NCBI GenBank assembly: GCA_963930655.1
Contig: OZ005618.1
Location: forward strand, 5,850,001-5,914,000
DNA: 64,000 nucleotides
Reading direction: 5' to 3'
Source of the DNA: Myrica gale
Lineage: Eukaryota; Streptophyta; Magnoliopsida; Fagales; Myricaceae
Part shown: positions 31,625 to 43,878 of the stretch, piece after piece
How the letters are laid out: every line of letters begins with the position of its first letter
Numbering within the stretch: the stretch's first letter is position 1
Notes under the pieces: generated by a model
What the model saw: only the letters and a program-made list of their open reading frames with translations
Told to the model about the DNA's origin: nothing
Database searches by the model: none
Translations under genes and position numbers: made by a program

Positions 31625-34600
31625 ATGTCTTCAGAGGCGAGCTTAAGGTTTAAGCTCAATAAGAAACTCAAACTTGCAACTGGGAGATCTAAGAATTTCA
31701 AGGATGGGAATAACAATGTTGAGTGTATACGCCATGAAGACAGGAATGGAAAGTTAAAACCTACTGGTTTTGATAGGAGAAAGAAGAGAATTTTTGCTGA
31801 GCACGATACGGAAGAGGAGGTAACTACTTCTGCTAATGCAAAGGCACCCAAAAGAAAGGTTGTGTTAATGAAAGTACAGAGTCACGTGAAAGATGATAGC
31901 TATAGACAGAAGAACATGGTGAAGTCTCCTCGCTCCATATGGGTTTCTAGTAAAGTAGAGAGTTTTGGACATAAACATTCTTCTCGTAAAGTTAAGAACA
32001 CAGTAGAAAGTGCACGGGCATCAAATAGAACCAACGCAGAGGTCATTGATGAAATGGATGGTGGTGGCACTGGTTCATTGAAGAAACATTTCAAAAGTAA
32101 ATATGGCTCAAGTAAGCGCCTTGATTTGAGTCAGGAAAAAACTTTGGAGAAACATACCAAAAGTAAGTCTGGCTCAAGTAAGCGCCCTGGTCTGATTCAG
32201 GAAAAATGCCCAGATGTATCTCCCTGTAAATCGTCCAAAACAATTTTTCTGAGAAAAAAAGGATTGGATGATGATTCGGAAGTTGTAGATGATCGGCCAA
32301 AGAAGAAGAAACGGGCGATTCGAATAGATCCACATGATATTTCAAATAAGCGGCTAGATGATGGCATTGTTATTGATGGTCAGTATTGGTCGCTGTATTC
32401 TGTTTTCATGCTGTTTGTTACTATCTTCATAATTAATTTTTTTTGTGGTTGTCAAAGTAGTCCTGGGATTGACTACTCTTTCAGTCTTTCAATTTGCAAT
32501 TAGTTCTTCTTTTTCCTTACTTTTGTATTTTTAAATAAAGTGGATAGTTAACATTTTTCATACAACTATTTTCTTAATTGGTTTCCAGAATGCGCCAAAG
32601 AAAAGAAAACAGGTTTGGAGAAGGAGAAGGAAAATGAAATGTCAAAGAATGCACAATTCCGAGCAATACTACCCAGTCCCTCAATCCTTTCCTTTGTGGA
32701 AGATAATGTAATTTGTATGAGGAGAGCCTTGTGACTTTTTTGAGCTATATACTAATGTTGATTAATTTTATCTCTTGATTTTTAGTTTCCTGCATTGTGA
32801 TTCTCAATAACTGTGTTCACAGTTGTTAGGCAGGAGACGCTTGATTGAGATGCGGAGAGCGGGCTATAACATTGAGCTTTCTGCCCCATTAGATAATATC
32901 CCATGTTCTACCAGTGCCGAAAGAGAGCGGATTGAAGAAAATGTATGTCTATTTAATTTACATGGATGTTGTATGTTAGTATTCATAGTGCCACACACTT
33001 CAATCCATATCAATCTAGTGGTCAGTTTTTATACACATGTTATTTTTTCGGTAAGTCTAGTGGTCACCTCACTAACAAGAAAGAATCTATTTACAGTGAG
33101 TTGCTCTTTCCTTATATTGCTTTGTCTATAATCAGCATTAATGCTAACTGTTTGCACAGATATTCAGGAATAAATTGACTTTTTTTGCTGCTGCAAAGGC
33201 TTCATCATCATTTCCTCCTCTGGATCTACCAGAGATTGCATTTGCAGGTAAATGTTTTGAATTCTCACCCTTCTTCTTTGCTCGCTTAAAACTACTTGTT
33301 CCTTTATTGCTGTCCATTCAATAGGTATTCTCCTTTAAATCGGGTTTATGATTTGGTAATCTGTAACTAGTTGACTGAGGGTCAATGATTTCAGTTTAAG
33401 CCATATATTGGCTACGATATGTTTAAAATAATACATCATATTATGCCCTCAGTAAACTTGGGGTAAAGATCTCGGGAATGACAATTATTTTTCTGACCAT
33501 AGATTTCATCCATTTGGGCAAAATGAAGGATTCTTGTCTACTTACTATTAAGTCTAAACTATTTGTTAATTTTCTTTTGGGGAAGAGGCCTTCCCTGCTG
33601 ACCTGATATTATTTCCTTTGGTTGCTTATCTGATGGTTTTGAACACCGAAGAAAGTTTGCTCTTTTATGTTTTTGTCGCTTAAACATCTTGAGGATGGGG
33701 CAATGAGAGAATTAATTAGACTTTTGTTGCCCTTGCTAGGAAGGTCAAATGTTGGGAAGTCATCGCTTCTTAATGCACTTACCAGACAATGGGGTGTTGT
33801 TCGGACATCTGACAAGCCTGGCCTTACTCAGGTATTCTCTTTTTCTTGGAAGCTTTGCTATTAGTATCTGTAGGACTTGTTTAATAGGGATAATGGTTCT
33901 CGTGCAGACTATTAATTTCTTCAACTTGGGATCAAAACTCTGCTTGGTTGATTTGCCTGGATATGGCTTTGCTTATGCAAAAGAAGAAGTTAAGGATGCT
34001 TGGGAGGAGCTTGTAAGTATGGAAACCGAAATTCAACCTTTTCTTGTGTAGGTGCTTTCCAGTCTAGTTTGGAAATGAATAACTAAAACCAAGACACTGG
34101 CCTACCTCAAGATGCTGATACTAAATAGCAACTTATTCTATGTATGTAATCCACTTATAATCGATTTGAGTTCCCATTGGGCATCATCATAATGTTCAGT
34201 TGTTGGGACAGCTATAAAGAATTAAATTAGTATTTTGTAGCAATTTTGGGAAGCATAGAGGGTTAGCTAGAGATCCATTATCGATACAGTTGTACTTGTT
34301 GCTTACAATGCTGGATACTGATAACAGATACTTTTTTGCATTTCAAAATGTGAAATTATTGTAGGCATCGGTGTAAGAAGTGGCAAATCGTTTTAGTGGT
34401 CTGGATGGCTGATGAAGTAGTCTCACTTTCACTACCTTGTATTCAAGTGTATAGATAATTTTCTCTTAAAAAATAAAAGAAAACAAATGAGTTTTATGAA
34501 GATTGGTGTATTAGTATGTCCCTATGAATCCTGCCTTTTCAATGTTTTAAACTGAGTCACTTTCAAACGTCCATCATTTGTGTGCGAATGAATCGTTTAT

Positions 34601-36068
34601 TCAGAACTTCTAATATGTAGGTGAAGGAGTATGTTTCCACAAGAGTTGGACTGAAACGGGTGTGCCTACTTATAGATACAAAATGGGGTATGAAGCCAAG
34701 GGATCATGAACTCATCGATTTGATGGAAAGGTGTGCATACACACTCTTGTAACATTGGTATTTTCAACTTTTTCCAATATACTCTTGGGATGAATATAAA
34801 ACATGTTAACACGGATTTTGGAGGCGCATAATTTTTTCGTTTTTGGGTTGGTAAGCTCGTGTTTTCCCACCATTTTGGTTGCTCCTGTCTGTTGATTAAT
34901 ATATGTTTTTGCCAGTTTGAAATGTCTTTTCTTTCTTATACCTCTGGTCATAGCATGTGTCACATTTGTGTTATCATCTTTTTTTTTTTGATAAGTACAT
35001 TTGTGTTATCATCTTACCAGTGCTAGGTTGAAATAGTGCAAAGATGCATATTATCTAAGGATATTAAGACGACATTGTTGGTTGTGGAGAAACATTTCCA
35101 ACTTATCACCTCAAGCTGATGTTATGTGTCGTGAATAGTGATATTATCGAGTCTAAAGCCAATTGAGATGCTATGTTATAGCACATTGGTCTTCTGCACC
35201 TTCGTTCTTGAGTTAAGAGTGTGTGAGTTCCTCAAACTTTCTGAACATGTGAGAATATACTAACACTATATTAGCAAACACACAGCTGTTGGCCCAATAG
35301 TAAAGAATTGGTCTTCTGCACCTTCATTTTTGAGTAAGAGTGTCCGAGTTCCTCTTACTTCCTGAAAATGTGAGTACATACCAAGACTATGTTAGCAAAC
35401 ACGGCTGTTTGCCCAATGGAAATACATTTTTTATAAACTCTATGGTTATAAAAAAATTCTGGCCATCTTTTTGCAGTCCTCTACGACTTCAAACAGTACT
35501 AACATAAAGTACTTGGTAGGACACCGCATAAATGTGTGCGCGTGTGTGTGGGGTGTGTATGGAAAGCAGTGTTCATGCTAGAAGTGCCATGTACTCAACT
35601 TTCTTCACTATCTTGACAGATCCCAAACTAAATACCAGATTGTATTAACCAAGACTGATGTGGTTTTCCCCATTGATGTGGCACGCCGTGCCATGCAAAT
35701 TGAAGAGGTGAATATCGTAGAGAAATGGTGACATTTTTATAGAAGTTTATCCTTGTCTCCTGTTAGATGAACAGCTCTCTAAATGCTATTTGGTCTTCTG
35801 CAGAGTCTCAAGGCTAACAAGTCTGTTGTCCAACCCGTGGTATGAAGGAATGGGTTCCTTTGATTGATTGATTCAGTCAAGTGCTGAGGAAAAGAAATTG
35901 ATTCATTCATTGATATATACTCGTGTATATGTTTTCTTATTGTTTGAAGCAACCTAAGTGCTTTGGATTTGCTTTTTGCTTCAGATGATGGCAAGCTCGA
36001 AATCCGGAGCTGGTATCCGAAGTTTAAGAACAGTGCTTTCAAAGATTGCACGATTTGCGAAGCTCTAA
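31625..36068 (+). CDS. EngB/YihA-family GTPase with a long basic N-terminus
   Basis: Ten exons: 31625-32378, 32589-32707, 32823-32942, 33160-33247, 33740-33831, 33908-34012, 34621-34730, 35620-35707, 35804-35839, 35985-36068. All introns are GT-AG and phases join cleanly into 531 residues. The C-terminal ~175 residues are a TRAFAC-class EngB GTPase: G1 GRSNVGKSS (361-369), G2 region [10 protein letters not shown]3 DLPG (406-409), G4 TKTD (473-476), G5-like SSKSG (508-512). Bacterial and organellar EngB proteins assist large-ribosomal-subunit assembly. Residues 1-250 are Lys/Arg-rich and low complexity, with an internal repeat ([16 protein letters not shown] / [16 protein letters not shown]) and KKKKR clusters, which suggests nuclear/nucleolar rather than plastid placement (inference). 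Exons 2-4 encode a linker. Resembles, from memory, Arabidopsis At5g58370. Confidence 0.88.
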
Positions 36069-37971
36069 TGTTCCATCAGGTGCCATTATCCTTCTCAGAA
36101 AGTGTTTCAAGGTCGCAAGTCTCTGTCAAGAATATTACGGCTTCACATACTAACCTTTCCACATCCTTTTGGCCAATCTCTTAAAATTAGGTATTTGGGT
36201 CTAAGGAACCAATCTGGGGATTCCAGGCCCCAAACCTGCAAACAAATTAATGTCTTATGTGTTTGGGAATACTCAGACAAGAATGTAGTTCTATTATTCA
36301 GGAGATGTATATTAAATGCATAACTGGTGCATAATCTTTATGTCATTTCAGGCTGATGTAACTTTTCTGGTCCTGAATATTTCCTCTCAAAGCTGAAAGC
36401 TTTCAACTGATTATGGTCCATCTTTGGCTGTGCTTATATGCAGCTCATGAAAATACCATTGTCTTTAACTTCATGTTAAGAATGTCTCGAGGAACTGTTT
36501 TATTCCCTCATAAAATTTCAAATGAATGCATTGGAATTCATGTAGTTGAACTTGAATCGAGTTGGATGGAGCCGCACCATACTGTATGCAGACAGCACAA
36601 AATACGGCTACAAATGAAGGTTGGATTATGATCTTCAAAGTATGACTTCTTTAGTATAGAACTTAGTGAGAATTATAGACTAATACCATCAATTTTGCCT
36701 CCGGTTATACGAGCAAGTTTTTCTTGTCTGATTGAAAGGGATTGTGGGGGTTGGGATCTTTATTTTTGGAGTGATTATAGAAGCATCCTTTTTAGGACTC
36801 CTCGGAGGGATGTGGAACGATCTATAAAAATAGAGGTGTGGCTGCGCGACCTTGTAATCATCTCTTGTTTATCTTATGTTTATATATTCTGGCCAGTGGA
36901 AAAAAAAAAAGGATTTGAAAAATTGTAGGAAGTGGGTGGGAATGGAAACCAACTCAGCGGGCATCAGGTCGACTTTCCGTTTTGCAATACCGTAGTGGAC
37001 TTTTCTTTGGTGGCCAATAATTCATATATATCGTAAGTTATCAGATAAATATCATCACCTAATAGATAATAATTATTATTATTTGGAGCACTACTTTAGT
37101 TGGGTCAAAACCAACTTTCATGTTGCAGGAAACATCCAATGAAAAAAAGGTTATTATTATTATTATTATATAATTATTACAATATTAACTTTTAACAAAT
37201 CAGTCTTTAATATACAATATTAGATAGATTGTTATCCATTTTTCAAACATACAAGTTTTTCTATAATAGCTGACTAATGGGAGATCGACTTAGAATTAGT
37301 ATCGCGATGTCTTTTTAGAATTGGATAACTTATTTCAATCTTGTTTTTATTAGCGAACTAATTTTTAGAATTTTTGATCGACTTATTAGTTAACTTATTT
37401 CAATCTTGTTCGAGTCTCAAGGGTGTGAGATAGATTTTTCTGTTGCTGGGCGAGTTCTTGACTTATCTACTCCTTAGGTTTTGGGGTCGGTCCAGTGGAC
37501 CGTGATTTGTACTTCAGGATTAGGCCAAACGGATCCGACTTTGGAGAATTTTCACGTTATAAAAAAAATCATTAAATGGCTTATATATCTAAAAATTAGA
37601 CTTTTAATCGATCTTTTTAAGGTCAGATCACCTATTTTTGACCTTATCTTCGTTTGTAAGCTAATTTTTGGTGAATAAGAACACTTATATATACCTTTTA
37701 AAAAAAATAGAGCATAAGAACAGTTTGTTGATACCCTTCGTTGATTTGTTAAGAGTGAAGACTATAATTAAGCTAATAAAAAATATATAAAAAGGACAAA
37801 ACAAAAAACAAAAAGTCAAATATCCAATCACCGAATTTGACGAAACTTCAACGGCAACCTCTTCCCACTTCCACACTTTCCCCATTCCGAGAGCCTGATC
37901 TGAGTCTGCATTTCAACACATTGTTCTCAATTCTCTCTCCCTCTTTCTTTTCTCCGTGTGGGATTGAGAAA
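36069..37971. other. Intergenic, no gene seen
   Basis: The start is the EngB-like 3' UTR. The right part (37710-37970) is AT-rich, then CT-rich, and is the probable promoter and leader of the small membrane protein gene. Confidence 0.45.
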
Positions 37972-38344
37972 ATGTGTCCGCTGAGGCTGATTCTGATATT
38001 CCTCTCCGCCACTCTCGCCGGCTTCTTCGTCATCAGAAACCTCAAATCCCAGTCCCCGCATGAGTACTTCCCCGACGCCGACAACGACCTTGTTAAGGAT
38101 CCCGACCACAAAAGCAACCCTCTCACCAAGGTCTCCTCTTCTAGAGCTTGTTATTTGTTTGTTTAATTGCTTTTTTCTTTTTTTTTTGTTTTTTATTGAA
38201 TAATTGGATTTGTTTGTTTAATTCTTTTCCCCAAAATTTTGGGCTCTGCAGGCCCGTGCAGCGTTCTGGACCTTTGTGGACATGGCCAGTGGTCGCTACC
38301 TCTGGAAGCATTTGGTCTCTCCGTCTTCTAAGCTCTCCGATTGA
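37972..38344 (+). CDS. Small single-pass membrane protein (At5g58375-like)
   Basis: Two exons, 37972-38130 and 38252-38344 (phase 0; donor AAG|GTCTCC, acceptor CTGCAG|GCC), encode 83 residues. The N-terminal hydrophobic helix (about residues 5-21, RLILIFLSATLAGFFVI) is followed by a polar, acidic stretch (EYFPDADNDLVKDPD) and a conserved-looking C-terminus (ARAAFWTFVDMASGRYLWKH). It resembles the small plant proteins annotated as methyltransferase-related, whose function is unknown; I see no methyltransferase motif. I chose the ATG at 37972 because it immediately precedes the hydrophobic helix. It lies between the EngB-like and SLX1-type genes, on the same strand. Confidence 0.82.
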
Positions 38345-40823
38345 TCTGCGGCGGGACGCGCTGCTACTATGTGCTCCTTGTAGGTACATGGTTGTAACCA
38401 TCATTTACCTCTGTGATGGTGATGTTGTAATCTTTATAATCATTTGAAGAACTCTTATATTGTTGTTTGTTGTTGGTAAAGTTGTAATTGGAATTTACGT
38501 ATACCTGGATTTACGCAGAACTATGCCGTTGTAGAGATTGTGATTGGGTTCTGTTTGTTAAGAATGCGATGATTCTTGTAAATTATCCGGGGCATAAAAA
38601 GGTTCAAATTGGTGGCAATGTCAGGGAAAGACATGTCAGGGTGGCGAAAGGAAGCTTGCAATTGATTATTTATGGGTGTCATGGAAATGAATCCTAATTA
38701 TTTGAAGTGTGCGACGCTGCATTTTTTGTAATGGCTTTAACACAGAGAGTGATTGGTATCCAATCCATAGCGGTATCTTGAGAGCGTAGACCCAAGTTTC
38801 TTTCAGCTTCTTATGGTTGTGAGATCATATCCGTAAATTATATAACTTCCCCTGAATGTGGAGACGAGAGTTGTAGATTTTAAGTATAAGGCATTCTAAC
38901 CCTGATGGGGTCTTCATCACCGTGATTATAAAATGTATGTATGCAGCATTTGCTTCCCATTTATATATTTCGTACCTGTTATGTGGATGCTGTGTCCCTT
39001 ATGCCAAATTCAATTTGTCAGTCTGTTCTGGTGGATTAAAGTTTCTTTGTGATCAGAGGCGATGTGTCAAATGTTGCACAACGGTAAAGCACTTCTTTCA
39101 GTCTTAGAGCGAAGCGCTCTCAAAAGAAACATACTTTTCTTTTTTTCTAAGCAAATGAAACATACTTAAAAACTGCAAAAGAGTGTACTCTTTGGGTATA
39201 TTTTTGTATTGTCACCTGAAAAGCATTGGACAAGAGACGGAAGTATGCAAAATTGTGTTTAGAAATCTGTATGGTTGCATGATTGTTTTTTTGTTTTTGT
39301 TTTTCCATCTGTTATGTCATTCAAATCTATTATATATGATCTGTAAGGAACTAAATGCCCTATCAGGATCTGGAATTTTGCACCAAAATTCTGTTGCATT
39401 TGCACAATTTTTAACTATTTGAGCTGATAAATGAGCCTTTTTGAATTGCTATGTTATTTTCTTTTGTCTGGGAATATTATAAATGGAGACTAATAGGCAC
39501 TTTGCTACGATCAGGCTGGCACTTGCATTTGTACTTTGCACTTTGCACTTTGCACTTAGGCTCCATGACACCTTTCGACTCAAGTTCACCTCAAGCTTTT
39601 AACAAGATTGATTATGTCTTAGGCATTGAGGATGGGAAATGATCTACATGAAGGTGACTACCAAATCATAAAGCATCTTTTTATAGAGGCTTAACAACCT
39701 AGGCTTCTTGATGCTTTGTTGGGTAAAAGGGCTATATGCATAGAAATTGGAGGGTGTAGATAAGTACCCTCTGACTTGGCTGTTGAAGAACTGGTTGGTA
39801 TTTTACAAGGCTCAATAAGGTGCATGGGATACAATTTAATGTGTTTTGTATTTATTCTGATTAAGCTTTTTAAGCTTTGTGGGGGCAGTTTGAAATATGT
39901 TTACTGATGCTTAGGATGCAAGTTGTTAAGATGAGTAGTTTTGAAAACTGAGTTCCTAACTGATGCTTCTTCACGGAACCTTTTGCTTATATAAATGCCT
40001 GGGCAACATCTGTTTGCTTGCATAGAATTCAGGATCTTATAGATCTGATCTTTATTTGGTTGGCAAGAAAGCAGACGAACATGTGTATGGTGGCATTGTA
40101 GTGGACTACCAATTGAACTAGCTTTGTACTCTTTCCGTTGCATCATGTCAGTGGTAAACAATTTTTATGTTGCTAGCTTAGGCAATATTATGTGTTGCAT
40201 CCTCTTCTCTTTTGCTCTTTCCCTCGTCGGATTTTTTTCTTCTTTTCTGCTTTTTGTGTTCGTATTTTCGTTTTTTTTTTTTTTTGGGGGGGGGGGGGGG
40301 GTTGGGATGGGAGTTGGTTCCTTAATTAACTTTTAGCATTTTACAATCATATCGAATTAGCGGTTCGGATGGGGCTCTACACTGTACACATGAAGGTAGG
40401 TCAACTACTCAAGACTGCCTTGTTTAAAGCATTCTGGACCGTGAAGTTTGCTGATGCATCTCTAACGTACACCCAAGGGGCAGTAGCTGGTTGTCCTGCA
40501 CGTGTAGTTGTTTGTCGACTGCTTTGTAAAAGTTCAAAACAATTGGGCTTTCTCGCTTCCTCTCTCTCTAGGCCACATGGACGGAGGGATTTTGCCGGTG
40601 AATCAATAAAGTATAAATACGAGAAAGTGAGAGGAAAAGACCTGTGGAAAGTCGCTTGTTTTTAACGATCTGATCATATGCAGAGATTGTAAGATTTGGT
40701 ACTACTGGGGCCGAAGAAGCGACAATACCTACTTGACATGGCTCTTGTCAACTCTAAATCAGGCACTTTTGTCAAGGGTTAAATTTTATGCACTATAAAC
40801 TATTTACATTTTGACATTCAATT
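38345..40823. other. Intergenic, no gene seen
   Basis: Downstream of the small membrane protein gene. Several short open frames show no family character. It contains the T15-G16 tract (40271-40301) and a TTTGCAC triplication near 39536-39556. Confidence 0.45.
40271..40301. repeat. T15-G16 homopolymer pair
   Basis: 15 T followed directly by 16 G. Likely to vary in length; the G run could form a quadruplex-like structure. Confidence 0.85.
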
Positions 40824-40833
40824 ACAAATAGTT

Positions 40834-41442
40834 AAGGGTGGGCATTTATTCCAATTCAATCCATAATTTCTGGTTCTGGTTTCGGTCATTTTTGGTATCG
40901 GAATCGGATCCCATTTTAGGGAAATTCCGAAACCAGAATCGGAACTGGAAATTCCGGCGGAAATACCGGAATTTTCGGTTTCGATACAATTTTTTTAAAA
41001 TTTAAAAAATATTGTAATTTTAATTTAGAGTTTTGACTTTCAATTTGGATTATTTGATGAATGTTTAGTTGTTTACTTATTTGTATGGTTAATTGTTTAT
41101 TTAGTAGTTTTTTTGTAAATTTAATTTAGAGTTTATTTTGACATTCTTGAAATATTGTTTTGGAATTTAGTTGATTAGTTGTAATTTTAATTTAGAGTTA
41201 TTTTGCAGTGTTTATTTTGTTTTGGACCAAAAAGACATTGTTTATTAATTTGACAGTATTTTGAACTTTTGGAATTGGATGACAATACAATGTTTTATTT
41301 TGGCAATTAAGTCTTCAAATTGATGTTCATACCAGTCTTATTTTAGACCTTTTGAGTGCAATTTTGCCTCTCAGAATACCTTAATTCCGGCCCACAAAAC
41401 ACAACTTACATTACAGTTCCGTCCGTTCCGGTGCTCACCCTT
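40834..41442. mobile_element. Non-autonomous MULE-like element with ~10-bp TSD
   Basis: Ends AAGGGTGGGCA and TGCTCACCCTT are inverted repeats with one mismatch. The flanks ACAAATAGTT (40824-40833) and ACTAATAGTT (41443-41452) match at 9 of 10, the size of a Mutator-type target duplication. The 609-bp interior is AT-rich apart from purine-rich ends (GGTTTCGGTC, TTCCGGCGG) and encodes nothing recognisable. Confidence 0.72.
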
Positions 41443-41914
41443 ACTAATAGTTTGCACTTTGCACCATCAGCAGTTAAGTTGGACGAAAAATATTATTTTG
41501 GTCAAGTGACATGATGAGTTTACTCTCTTTTTTAATCATTTAAAAAATATTAACTACATTTTGCATCTTCCAACTGAAAATTTTGATACTTTGTATTATA
41601 ATATATTATTTTTATCACATTGTATTTAGTAACTATTGATTTTAAACATTTTTGTATCGTTTGATGCGCTGGAACCCCCAAATGCCAATAATCTACGATC
41701 GGGATTTGGTCGTAGGTCTCAACTGAAGCAAATGAGGCTTTTATTGATTTGTTTGTTGGTTTGGGTTTATTTCTTAACTTCAATTTCAAACTGGACAGTT
41801 TTCTCTTTTTAATAAAAGAAAAGCCGAATATATATCCAACGGTCGAATTGCATCTGCATTGTGCCTGTTCTCTGTCACTGTGCAAGAGCGAAAGAAACAG
41901 AGAGAGAGAGAGAG

Positions 41915-43878
41915 ATGAGGCAAAGAAGGGTAAGATCGGAGAGCTCAGAAGCCCTACTTTCCCAACCGGAAGCAGAACAACAAGGTGGAGAAAGAATCGT
42001 AGGCAAAGAAGGGAAACGGTTTTTCGCGTGCTATCTGTTGGTCTCCCTCAGCCCGCGCCACAAAGGGCAAACCTACATAGGGTTCGCTTCCTGTCATTTG
42101 GGTTCCTCTTCATTTTCTTCAATTTATAGACCTCAAGAACCAAATGGGTCAATTTTATTTCTCTTCTTAAGTTCCTGTTTTCTTTGGTTGAAAACCAGAT
42201 TTACGGTGAATCCGCGGCGTCGTATAAGACAGCACAATGGGGAAATAGTCAGTGGTGCGTGGAGGACCAAGAAAAAAAGACCCTGGGAAATGGTTCTGTG
42301 CATCTACGGTTTCCCAACAAACGTCTCCGCTCTCCAGGTTAATAAATAATATTATTTTTCTTTCATAATTATTAGCAATATCATGTTTACGTATATTAAG
42401 TTACAGGTTGAGGTTTGGAACTTTGGGTTTGGATTTGATTGTGCTGCTTTGTTTTGTTATGTAAAAGATTGACTTGTAGTTGCTTTTGTGATGTGCAATT
42501 TAAGAATCAACTGCAAGCCCCAATTTGTTGTTTCTTGTTGTTAGTGTCGGTGGTCTAGTGAAAGTTTAGAGTACTGTGGCTATACTAAACCTAAGCTAAG
42601 CATCCACGGCTGGATATAATTGATTCTGCAAAATCCCAAAGACTATAAGTTTTGTATCATGTTTTCGTTTCTTCTGTTGATGCAAACTAGATTGGCCACA
42701 AAGCAAATTTTGACAATGGGCTGCAAAGTCATACCTTGGCATGTTGTGCGATACTCACCATGACATTTGACACTCTTGAGATATTTTTCATTACTAATCA
42801 GTGGAATGGACCGTAAGCAATGCCTGTTTTGAACCATCCTATAAAACACTGTTATTTCCCTTGTGCACATTGGCAAACTCCAAAGATATCTGTGGATAGT
42901 TTCGAATCTTTCCTTCAAGTCGTAGTGTAACCCTGATATGATATGCCCTGTTCATTTATTTTTTTTCCAATTTAATCCCGCATACAAGAATTTCTGCTAC
43001 TTTTAGTTTGAATGGGCCTGGCAACACCCAAATGAATCACTGGCCGTGAGGAAGGCCGCTGCAAGCTTTAAATCTCTATCTGGAATTGCCAACAAGATCA
43101 AACTTGCATACACAATGCTTACCCTCCCAACCTGGAAAAGGTATTATCTTATGTTTAATTCTAGTTAATACACCTGTCGTAATATAGGTTAACTGAAGAC
43201 TCTTGACAGTTGAGACTGAATCTCTCTCTCTCTCTCTCTCTCTCTCTTCTTTTCTTTCTTTGCTACGTGATCAGCTTGAACATCACTGTAAATTATTTTT
43301 CTACGAAGTACACAAATCATTCCGCTGGTTGCCCAAGCTTGCCTGAGCATATGAAGGTCCAAGTTTGCCCAATGGATGACCTTCCATGCTACACTGAACT
43401 GGATGTGGGTTTAAGTGAAAATGAGCATGACTTGGATTATAAAGAATGTGACGAAGATGGTATTGCCAGTGGAGATTACAAGACTAATGTCAACAAGATG
43501 ACCGATGATCTTCATAAATGCAGTAATGAACAAGAAGAAGATTGTGCACAAACATCTGGTTTCATCAAATCACTGGTCAGACCATCCTCTTCACTTGCTA
43601 CTTGCTCATGTCGCATCGAAGAAACTGCTGAAGATGGAGATATGATTAAAGGTAGTAGTGTTGAATTGCACCGACCAGAAAGACATCTATTGAGAAATAT
43701 CCAGGCTGCTGATGTCAACCGGCCACCAAGCAGCAGCTGTTTTGTGCCTCATCGAGTTGAGATAATAGATGTGTCAACCCCATCTCCCGACTGCAGAACC
43801 AGTTTGTGCAGCAAGAAAAGAAGAGTGTGTCTTGAGATTATCGACTTGACTAAATCCCCATCTTTTGTTCAGTTATAG
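41915..43878 (+). CDS. SLX1: SLX1-type GIY-YIG structure-specific endonuclease
   Basis: Four exons, 41915-42081, 42199-42337, 43007-43140 and 43275-43878, with GT-AG introns and matching phases, give 347 residues. SLX1 is the catalytic subunit of the SLX1-SLX4 nuclease that resolves branched DNA in repair (family knowledge). The GIY-YIG domain spans about residues 35-150: [50 protein letters not shown], and FEWAWQHP (Glu104, the likely metal ligand). The rest includes [20 protein letters not shown] and [12 protein letters not shown] do not see the Cys/His-rich RING-type finger found at the C-terminus of animal and fungal SLX1; the last 150 residues are acidic then Ser-rich. The start is the ATG at 41915, directly after a GA run. 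Confidence 0.88.

Noticed and set aside
36413-36928. Short frames downstream of the EngB-like gene
   Set aside because: No family motif and no splice logic linking them to the gene; probably 3' UTR and spacer.
41861-41914. Upstream GTG start for SLX1
   Set aside because: A plant nuclear gene would use the ATG at 41915; the extra codons lie in a GA-rich leader.
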